From the NCBI GenBank assembly GCA_028281445.1, contig JANQJW010000007.1, positions 1 through 64,000 of the forward strand: a DNA stretch of 64,000 nucleotides, in the 5' to 3' direction. Source of the stretch: Planctomycetota bacterium (GTDB taxonomy: Bacteria > Planctomycetota > PLA2 > JAEUHO01). Below are positions 9,267-16,718 of this stretch, piece after piece. The translations under genes and the position numbers were made by a program. The notes below the pieces were generated by a model. The model ran no database searches. It was not told the DNA's origin and was given only the letters and a program-made list of their open reading frames with translations. The stretch's first letter is position 1; every line of letters begins with the position of its first letter.

Positions 9267-9872
9267 CTACCGCATGAACTCGACGACACTCAGCATGTTC
9301 GTCTCGAACGGACGGAAGATCTCGTCGGGCTGCGGCATCCGCTCGATCTTGCAGGTCAAGCCGTCCACCTGGAGCCACTGCGGGATGATGTTGCCCGTGT
9401 CGACGGCGTCCGCCATCGCCTGGATCGCCTTCTTGCTCTTCTCGCGGACGCCGATCTCGTCGCCGGCGCGGACCTGGAAGCTCGGGCGGTCGACCTTCTT
9501 GCCGTTCACGGTGATGTGGCCGTGGACGACGACCTGACGTGCCTGCCAGATCGTGCGCGCGAAGCCTGCGCGGCGGATCACATTGTCGAGCCGGCGCTCG
9601 AGCAGCTCGCTGAGCTTGTCCGCCGTGTTCATGCGGCTGCGGCGCGCCTCGTCCATGTAGCGGCGGAACTGCTTGCCGTTCACGTGATAGAAGAAGGCGA
9701 GCTTCTGCTTCTCACGGAGACGCTCGCCGTAGATGGTGAGCTTGCGACGTCGGCTGAAGCCGTGGACGCCGGGGCCGCGATCGAGATCGGCCTTGAGGTG
9801 CTTCGTGGTGTCCGAGATCGGCGCGCGGACGCGCTTGCTCTTGCGGACCTTCGGTCCGGTGTAACGACCCAT
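9267..9872 (-). CDS. rpsD: 30S ribosomal protein S4
   Basis: A 201-aa primary 16S-rRNA-binding protein of the small subunit. The start at 9872 gives M-G-R-Y-T-G-P-K and is preceded by a strong AGGAGGA ribosome site; the upstream extension in the same frame is spurious. The S4 RNA-binding domain is clear (L-D-N-V-I-R-R-A-G-F-A, then H-I-T-V-N-G). The middle has a slightly expanded G-E-R-L-R-E-K-Q segment typical of S4. No zinc-type cysteines are present near the N-terminus, so this is the cysteine-free form. It stands alone here, not in the alpha operon of many bacteria, and converges on the DPP-IV gene. Confidence 0.96.
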   Translation of the reverse strand: MGRYTGPKVRKSKRVRAPISDTTKHLKADLDRGPGVHGFSRRRKLTIYGERLREKQKLAFFYHVNGKQFRRYMDEARRSRMNTADKLSELLERRLDNVIRRAGFARTIWQARQVVVHGHITVNGKKVDRPSFQVRAGDEIGVREKSKKAIQAMADAVDTGNIIPQWLQVDGLTCKIERMPQPDEIFRPFETNMLSVVEFMR

Positions 9873-10173
9873 GGCCGTTCCTCCTGTCACCTGGATCCCT
9901 TGATGGGCACCACCGGGGCGCGGCCTCGAGGACCGGCCGGTGATGGCTCGCAGCCTTTGTGCTCCGAGCACCAGCGGAACCGCGGAGAGTAGCGCCGGGC
10001 GGCCCGGGCGCAAGCCGGAACGGCACCCATGACGCAAGGGTGATCGTAGGTGCGGGTCGTGCTTCGGAAGGCGCCGTGCGCCGGGTCGTGGCGTCTTTAC
10101 CCCCAGGCGGAGGCTCCGTATCGTTGGCCTTCGCAGCCGCGAACGGGAGGGTTCTGCGGGCAGGGAGGCGTTC
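9873..10173. other. Divergent intergenic region between rpsD and the YTV protein
   Basis: About 300 bp with no convincing gene. It must hold the promoters of rpsD (leftward) and the YTV-repeat gene (rightward), but I cannot pick a good -35/-10 pair. AGGAGGA before rpsD and AGGGAGG before 10174 are the only clear signals. I see no obvious S4 autoregulatory pseudoknot. Confidence 0.5.
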
Positions 10174-11517
10174 ATGAAGACCTCGAAGACCCTGGTGTGT
10201 CTGGCCGCTCTGGCGGCCGTGCTCTGCGGAGGCGACTGGGCGGCGGCCCAGGACGGCGCCAACCAGGCGCGCATCCACGTGTTCCCGGCCTGCAAGGTCC
10301 GGCGCGTTCGCGAAGTGACCATTCCGGCCGAGACGGTTCACTGCAAGAAGAAGTGCGTCATCGAGGAAGACAGGCCTGTCTACCGCGAGGTCTGCGTGCC
10401 CGGCGCCCAGGTCAGCTACGTGCCCGTCACGCGCAAGCAGCGCTACGCGACCTACAAGACGATCACCGTGCCGATCATCAAGAACGTCGAGGTGCCTACG
10501 TACGCAATGAAGCAGGTCCCCGTCTTCAAGACCTGCCGCGTGCCCAAGTACGAAGACGTCGACGTGCCCGTCTACCGCGAGGAGAAGGTGCCGGTCTACA
10601 AGACGCGCCGGGTGCCGGAGTACATCACCATCAACGTGCCGAACTGGGTGAACAAGCCCGTTGCGAAGTACGGCACGAAGCTCGTCCCCAACGTGCAGGA
10701 CGTCGAGATCCCGGTCTACAAGACGGTGCAAGCGCCGGTCTACACGACGCGTTGCGTGCCGGTCTACGAAGAGGTCGAGGTCCCCGTCACGAAGGTCGTG
10801 TGTGACGAGTGCACCGGCGAACGCCAGACCATCCAGTGCGGCACGCGCACGGAGCGGCGGAAGATCGGAACCCGCGAAGAGCAGGTGCAGTGTGGTACCC
10901 GTCCCTGCCGCGTGCAGTGCGGCACCCGCACCGTCAAGCGCAGGGTCGGCCTGAAGGAAGTGCCCGAGGTCTGCTGCTGGGAGTCCGGCCGCGTGCGCCA
11001 GGGCACGCGCAAGGAGCGCCGTATCTCCGGTTGGAAGGAAGAGAAGGTCCAGGTCGGCTGCGAGATCAAGCGCACGCAGATCGGAACGCGCAAGCAGCGC
11101 CGGCTCGTCGGCATGGAGACCAAGCGCATCCTCACCGGGTACCGCCAGGAGCGCTACGTCACCGGGCGCGAGTTCAAGGCCGTCACGGTCGGAACGCAGC
11201 CCAAGCTCGTCTTCGACAAGTGGTGCTGCGAAGAGGTCACCCTCGGCGTGCGCGAGGTCAGGAAGCCTGGCTACCAGAAGATGCTCAAGCTCGAGACGCG
11301 AAAGGCCAAGCGGTTCGGGGGCTACGACTGCCGGCCCGTCACCGTGTGCCCCGAGCGCAAGGGCAAGGAGTGCTGCATGGTGCAGCTGCCCTGCCTGAGC
11401 CTCACCGTGGTTCCGGACGGCGCCGAGCGCATCGCCCCGCTGAAGGGCACGTCGCGCACCGTCACCGAGTCGGAGCTGAAGGCAATCGAGACCGCCCGCG
11501 CGCCGGATCCGTACTAG
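10174..11517 (+). CDS. Exported YTV-type Tyr/Val/Pro repeat protein, cysteine-rich
   Basis: A signal peptide (K-T-S-K-T then a hydrophobic core to A-A-A-Q-D) precedes about 420 residues of short imperfect repeats. The first half alternates V-P-V-Y-K-T / V-P-x-Y units (about residues 60-205). The second half alternates C-G-T-R-T and G-T-R-K-x-R-R units with many Lys/Arg and paired cysteines (about 205-340). Such tyrosine-threonine-valine repeat proteins are known from planctomycetes, where they are linked to the proteinaceous cell envelope. The regular CC and CG motifs suggest disulfide cross-linking outside the cell (inference). AGGGAGG lies 7 nt upstream of ATG. Its stop overlaps that of the convergent gene in a shared CTAG. 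Confidence 0.8.
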   Translation: MKTSKTLVCLAALAAVLCGGDWAAAQDGANQARIHVFPACKVRRVREVTIPAETVHCKKKCVIEEDRPVYREVCVPGAQVSYVPVTRKQRYATYKTITVPIIKNVEVPTYAMKQVPVFKTCRVPKYEDVDVPVYREEKVPVYKTRRVPEYITINVPNWVNKPVAKYGTKLVPNVQDVEIPVYKTVQAPVYTTRCVPVYEEVEVPVTKVVCDECTGERQTIQCGTRTERRKIGTREEQVQCGTRPCRVQCGTRTVKRRVGLKEVPEVCCWESGRVRQGTRKERRISGWKEEKVQVGCEIKRTQIGTRKQRRLVGMETKRILTGYRQERYVTGREFKAVTVGTQPKLVFDKWCCEEVTLGVREVRKPGYQKMLKLETRKAKRFGGYDCRPVTVCPERKGKECCMVQLPCLSLTVVPDGAERIAPLKGTSRTVTESELKAIETARAPDPY

Positions 11518-12545
11518 CCGGCAGCGGGCGCCTGCGCCACGCGGCGTCCGAGCGGCTCGTCCTTGCCGGCGGGTGCCGGGATCGGGGCTTCGCGCGTCTC
11601 GGGGGCCTGCTCTGCCTTCTTCCTTGCTTCGGTCTTCTTGCCGATGCCGAGGTTCTTCTCGATCACGGGAAGCGCGGCGTTCGACGGCTTCCAGCGCCGC
11701 GCCAACCGGGCGTAGGAGCGCGCCATCTTGTCCTGGCCCGTGACGGCCAGTGCCCAGGCCGCTGCCAGGTGTGCGTCGCCGTCGCTGATCGTGTACTGCG
11801 CGTGGCCGACGAGGCCGTCGACGACCGCACGGAACTTCTTCGGGTCGGAGAACGAGCCCTCCGCAACGACGCGGTCGCCCTTCTTCAACTCGCCGGCCTT
11901 GGCCAGCGTGTTCAAGTGACCGACCGCGGTCTTCCAGTCGTTGCGCATGACGGAGATGAAGAGGTGGCCGAACTTCGCGCGCGTCTCCTTCGGCTGCGCC
12001 GCGAGGACGGCCGTGAAGTCGGCCTCGGCGCCGTCGTAGTCGGCGATGTAGAAGCGCGCCATGCCGCGGCGCAGGTGCGCCTCGGGCGGGAGCTTCTCTT
12101 CTTCGTTGAGCTCCTCGGCCGCGAGCAGGAGGTCGATGCGACGATCCTCTTCCTCAGCAACCGCGAACGGGTAGCGGTGCAGGAAGTACTGGCTGACGTA
12201 CCAGCGGCGGTATTGCGCCGAGCCGCCCAGGACGAGACCCCGGCGGAGCACGCTCCACGGCGTGCCGAAGCGGCGGCCTCACCCGAAGCGGCCGTGGCCG
12301 CCGAAGCCATAGCCTCCGAAGCCATAGCCCCCGAAGCCATAGCCACCGAGGCGGCGCGGGACGAGGATCCGCGTCGAGGGATGGCAGGGGTTGCGGACGT
12401 AGCGCGAGCGCGAGTCGCACGGGCTGCGCCAGCGCGCGCCGCGGACGCCGCCCCAGTAGTCGTGGGCTTCCGCGGCCGGCGCATTGCCGATCCAGGCGGC
12501 CCCTCCTAGCAAGACGATCCCCATCAGAGCCCGTGCCGTACGCAT
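11514..12545 (-). pseudogene. Secreted Gly/Tyr-rich plus TPR gene interrupted by in-frame TGA
   Basis: The frame starts at ATG 12545 (GGGAGG ribosome site) with a signal peptide to A-E-A-H-D, then a short basic part and four Y-G-F-G-G-type repeats. It then meets TGA at 12279-12281. The same frame reopens at once (G-R-R-F-G-T-P-W) and runs another 255 residues to 11514 with TPR-like helices (for example R-R-G-M-A-R-F-Y around A-D-Y-D-G-A). The downstream half has a GTG at 12251 but no export signal. A single C-to-T change (CGA to TGA) would explain the break. It could also be a sequencing error, readthrough, or two real genes. Function unknown. Confidence 0.6.
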
Positions 12546-12730
12546 GAAGCCTCCCAAGTCGTAGCCGCACCCACGTATCTGGTGTGTTGAGTGCAGCGGA
12601 GGACGCCGCCGGAGAGCTGTCGGCCGCCGCGCGGGAGTCCAGCATACCCCCACCGCGATCTTGGACGGCGGCCCGGGGTCGTTTCGTCCCGGTACCTTGC
12701 CGATTGCGGACAAGCCCGCGGGAGGCGCGC

Positions 12731-13087
12731 ATGGAGATCCTCTGGCTGGTGCTGATCGGCTTCGCGGCCGGCACGCTCGGCAGCCTCCTGGGCCTCGGGG
12801 GCGGCTTCCTGGTCGTGCCCGCCCTCATCATGCTCAAGGATCTGGAGCCCAAGCTCGCCACCGGCACGGCCGTCGCGGTCATCGTGCCCACGATGCTCAT
12901 TGCGCTCTGGCGCCGAGGCGCGCAGGGCCACATCGACTGGTCGCTCGCCGGCTGCATCGCCGTGGGCGGCATCGCGGGCGCGTTCCTGGGCTCGTGGCTC
13001 GCGGGTATCGTGCCCGGCCCGATCATCCGGAAGACGTTCGCGTTCGTCCTCGTGGGGCTGGCAGCCTTGCTCTTCTTCAAGGAGTAG
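12731..13087 (+). CDS. Half-size TauE/SafE-family membrane protein
   Basis: This 118-aa protein is almost entirely hydrophobic, with about four membrane helices. It carries the family's G-L-G-G-G-F-L-V-V-P motif near residue 22 and a later G-G-I-A-G-A-F-L-G motif. Canonical TauE/SafE sulfite/organosulfonate exporters have two such halves in about 250 aa, so this would have to work as a dimer if it transports anything. The substrate is not predictable. An in-frame upstream ATG at 12584 would add a non-membrane Arg-rich leader and is unlikely. Its stop directly abuts the stop of the convergent GPP34 gene. Confidence 0.8.
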   Translation: MEILWLVLIGFAAGTLGSLLGLGGGFLVVPALIMLKDLEPKLATGTAVAVIVPTMLIALWRRGAQGHIDWSLAGCIAVGGIAGAFLGSWLAGIVPGPIIRKTFAFVLVGLAALLFFKE

Positions 13088-13729
13088 TCAGTCGCTCAGG
13101 AGCATGAGCATGGCGAAGGCCAGCGCAGCCTCGTTGACCTCGCTCTTCATGGCGCCGCGCGCGGCGGCACGCAGCCGCACGCCGCGGGCGAGGCGATAGA
13201 CGTTCGCCCGTCGCTGCTCGGAGAGGGCTTCGGTGAAGCTGGATCCCAGCAAGCCGGACTCCCCGGCAAGGGTTACGAGGGCGCGCGTGCGCAGGTCGAT
13301 CTCCTGATCGGCGTTATCGATCGCGCTTCGAACGCGACGCCGCAGAGCGAGCCAGGCCTGGACATCGATCAGCCGAGCCCCGCCGCGCGGCTTTCTGTCG
13401 ATCAGCCCCGCGTCCTTCAGGTCCCGGCCGGCAAGCGCGACCACGTTAACGTGATCACGCAGGTCTTTCATCCACGCGGCCAGGCCGCGGTCTTCCCCGG
13501 CGGACACGATGCGCCGGTGTACGCGCTTGAGTGCACGGCTACGCAGCGCTGCGGAGGGACCCTGCGCAACCAGGGCGCCGCGTTCCAGCCGTGCGTGGTC
13601 CGTGATCAACAGGTCCTGGAGTGCGCCTGCTGTCGCGGCGATCTCCAGGCTCGCAGCCGACTCGTCGCACGCGCCGCGCATGCGCATGGCGAGCAGGTAC
13701 ATCTCCTCCGGAAGCGTGAGCGAAGTCAC
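13088..13729 (-). CDS. GPP34 (GOLPH3/Vps74)-family protein
   Basis: A 213-aa cytoplasmic protein beginning L-T-L-P-E-E-M-Y-L-L-A-M-R, the hallmark opening of the GPP34 family. In eukaryotes its members bind phosphatidylinositol-4-phosphate and glycosyltransferases at the Golgi. Later helices (A-L-Q-D-L-L, R-L-I-D-V-Q-A-W, R-R-R-V-R-S-A-I) fit the all-helical fold. The bacterial role is not established; many actinobacteria carry such genes. The neighbours (TauE half, threonine dehydrogenase) give no clue. There is no signal peptide. Confidence 0.75.
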   Translation of the reverse strand: MTSLTLPEEMYLLAMRMRGACDESAASLEIAATAGALQDLLITDHARLERGALVAQGPSAALRSRALKRVHRRIVSAGEDRGLAAWMKDLRDHVNVVALAGRDLKDAGLIDRKPRGGARLIDVQAWLALRRRVRSAIDNADQEIDLRTRALVTLAGESGLLGSSFTEALSEQRRANVYRLARGVRLRAAARGAMKSEVNEAALAFAMLMLLSD

Positions 13730-13766
13730 ACCCCCATTCTACGTAGCACGCTGGGACAGACCGCCG

Positions 13767-14729
<963 letters not shown>

Positions 14730-14780
14730 GCCCTCATGATCGTCCTCGCCGGGGGATTCGCGAACGCCTTTCTGGGGTCG

Positions 14781-15077
14781 CTAGGCTTCCGAGCCATTGC
14801 CGTCGCTGGCGGCTTCCGGTTGCCGCGCGTCGGGCGTGCCTCCGCACTCGGTCTTCAACCGCTCCTTCATGCTCTCGCACAGGTTCGCGGGCATCTTGAC
14901 AGGCTTGAGACGGCAGAGAACCTCGACCACCTCGTCGTAGCCGTTGAGCAGATCGAGGCACGGCGGGCAGTAGTGCAGGTGCTCGCGCAGGTGTTGGACC
15001 TCTTCCTCCGGCAGATCGCCGTCACGGAAGAGCAGGAGCTTCTCGGCAAGATCCTTGCAACACATGTCCATGGTCAC
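14781..15077 (-). CDS. Putative zinc-binding anti-sigma factor (zf-HC2)
   Basis: A 98-aa protein with the zinc-binding anti-sigma motif H-x3-C-x2-C (H-L-H-Y-C-P-P-C, about residues 34-41) and upstream cysteines C6-C7. It has no membrane segment, so it is a soluble, short version. It starts at GTG 15077, overlapping the sigma-factor stop in a GTGA, which implies translational coupling. Known relatives bind and inhibit the sigma factor encoded just upstream, in some cases in response to redox change. The acidic, Gly-rich tail has no recognised role. Confidence 0.85.
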   Translation of the reverse strand: MTMDMCCKDLAEKLLLFRDGDLPEEEVQHLREHLHYCPPCLDLLNGYDEVVEVLCRLKPVKMPANLCESMKERLKTECGGTPDARQPEAASDGNGSEA

Positions 15078-15670
15078 GCTCCGTCGGTAGCGGCCGTGCC
15101 GCCGCTCTCATCGACCGACTTCCAGAACTCCTCGAGCCGCCGGCGTAGGTGCATCCGTGCTCGGTGCAGCCGGGTCTTGAATCCTCCGAGCGTTAGGTCC
15201 AACAGGTTCGCCGCTTCCTGGTAGGGCACGCCTTCGAGGTCGTGCAGGATCACGGCTTCCCGGTACCCGTCCGGCAGCTCGTCGATGGCCATGCGCACGC
15301 GATCGTCGATTTCCGTAGACATCGCGAAGCGCTCGGGGCGGTGCGCGATGTCGGTGACGCCGATCGGGTGCGACGTTTCGTCGAAGTCGACCGGGAGGTT
15401 GTCGAGGCTCACCGCCGGCCGCCGTTTGCGCTTGCGGTGGATCTCGCGTGCCTCGTTCAACGTGATGCGGTAGATCCAGCCCATGGGGTCGGACTCGCCG
15501 CGGTACGACGCGGCATTGCGTAGGATCTTGATGAGCGCGTTCTGCATCACGTCTTCGGCGTCGGCTTCGCTGTTGGACATCCGGCGGGCGAGGCGATAGA
15601 TGCGCTCTCCGTACCGGTCGACCAGCGTCTCCGGGTTCAGCAGCTCATCGATCGTCGTGTTCGTGGCCAA
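15074..15670 (-). CDS. RNA polymerase ECF-type sigma factor
   Basis: A 198-aa sigma-70 family factor with region 2 (A-E-D-V-M-Q-N-A-L-I-K, about residues 39-49, and the G-W-I-Y-R-I-T promoter-melting segment) and region 4 (Y-R-E-A-V-I-L-H-D, then a helix-turn-helix ending in a K-T-R-L-H-R-A-R recognition helix). Region 3 is absent, as in extracytoplasmic-function factors. The cognate anti-sigma overlaps its 3' end. The intervening linker (S-L-D-N-L-P-V-D-F-D) is acidic. The regulon cannot be told from the window. Confidence 0.93.
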   Translation of the reverse strand: MATNTTIDELLNPETLVDRYGERIYRLARRMSNSEADAEDVMQNALIKILRNAASYRGESDPMGWIYRITLNEAREIHRKRKRRPAVSLDNLPVDFDETSHPIGVTDIAHRPERFAMSTEIDDRVRMAIDELPDGYREAVILHDLEGVPYQEAANLLDLTLGGFKTRLHRARMHLRRRLEEFWKSVDESGGTAATDGA

Positions 15671-15755
15671 GCGAACTCTCTTCAGCCCTCCAGCTCGCTA
15701 TTCCACACGACGGCTGGGGCGACGGGAGGTTTCATGGGTTCCGGTGGAAACCAGC

Positions 15756-16652
15756 CTACTCGCCACTTGCGCGGAAGTGCTCTGCGAGCAGAGTGAGGAG
15801 GTCTGCGACGAGGAGTCCGGGCCGCCGGTCCTTGCGGCGGACGACCGCGATCTTGCGTGCCGCGATACGGCCCGGCAGCGGCCGGACGGCCATCCGTCGC
15901 CGGTCTGCGCCGGTCAGCGCCATCGCCGGGATGATCGAGACGCCCAGCCCATTGGCCACGTAGGTCTTGACCACCTCGAGGCTGCCCGAGTCCATGACGA
16001 CCTTGAGCTCGACCCCGGCATCGCGCAGGGCACGGTCGATGAGGAAGCGCGTCTCGGCGGGCTTCGCCAGCAGGACGGCCGGTTCGTCCCGAAGAGAGGC
16101 CAGCGTCAGGCGCTTGCGTTCGGCCAGCGGGTGCTTGCGCGGCAGGGCCAGCAGCAGGGGGTCGTCGAGGATCGTGCGCGACCAGAGCGCGGGATCGATG
16201 AACGGCGGGCGCGTGACGATCCCGATGTCCGCTTCCCGATTGAGGATCGCGTCGAGCGTGCCCTGGGAGCGGTAGTTGCGGATCTGGATCTCCGCTTTCG
16301 GGTGGGCGCGCTGGAAGCGCGTGATGACCGGCGGCAGGAGGTGCAACGCAACCGTGTCGCCGCACGCCAGCACGACGGTGCCGTGCTCGGGCGCCTTGAT
16401 CTCGTCGATGCGGCGTGCCGCCTCCTGCAGGCTCGCCAGCGCCGCGTCGGCCGACTCGAGCAGGGCCGTGCCGGCCGGCGTCAACCGCACACCGCGCGCA
16501 TCGCGATCGAGCAGCCGGGCGCCGAGCTCCTCTTCCAGTGCCTTGATGTGCAGGCTCACGGCCGGCTGCGTCATGTGCAGCTTCTTGGCGGCCGCCGTGA
16601 ACGAGCCCTCGCGCACGACTTCACGGAACGATTCAAGCTGTCGGATCTCCAT
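15756..16652 (-). CDS. LysR-family transcriptional regulator
   Basis: A 298-aa regulator with the standard N-terminal winged helix-turn-helix (residues 1-60, including S-F-T-A-A-A-K-K-L-H and T-Q-P-A-V-S-L-H-I-K-A-L-E). A two-lobed periplasmic-binding-like effector domain follows (from V-V-L-A-C-G-D, about residue 93). The ligand is unknown. It is most like the CysB/CbbR/HTH-type group but this cannot be resolved by eye. It is not divergent from an obvious target; the upstream gene is in the same direction, 66 bp away. Confidence 0.93.
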   Translation of the reverse strand: MEIRQLESFREVVREGSFTAAAKKLHMTQPAVSLHIKALEEELGARLLDRDARGVRLTPAGTALLESADAALASLQEAARRIDEIKAPEHGTVVLACGDTVALHLLPPVITRFQRAHPKAEIQIRNYRSQGTLDAILNREADIGIVTRPPFIDPALWSRTILDDPLLLALPRKHPLAERKRLTLASLRDEPAVLLAKPAETRFLIDRALRDAGVELKVVMDSGSLEVVKTYVANGLGVSIIPAMALTGADRRRMAVRPLPGRIAARKIAVVRRKDRRPGLLVADLLTLLAEHFRASGE

Positions 16653-16696
16653 CCGTGGATCCTAGCGATACGGCACTGCTTATGAGGTGCGTAGGA

Positions 16697-16714
16697 GGAT
16701 AAACCTCCATTATA
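16697..16714 (-). promoter_or_regulatory. Possible LysR promoter: TATAAT box and small dyad
   Basis: Reading leftward, a perfect TATAAT (16709-16714) is followed by GGAGG-TTTAT-CCTCC, a small inverted repeat. It lies between the end of the large lipoprotein gene and the LysR start. At the usual spacing the -35 position is GC-rich and poor, so activator dependence or autoregulation is possible. Evidence is limited to these two motifs. Confidence 0.35.
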
Positions 16715-16718
16715 GCGC

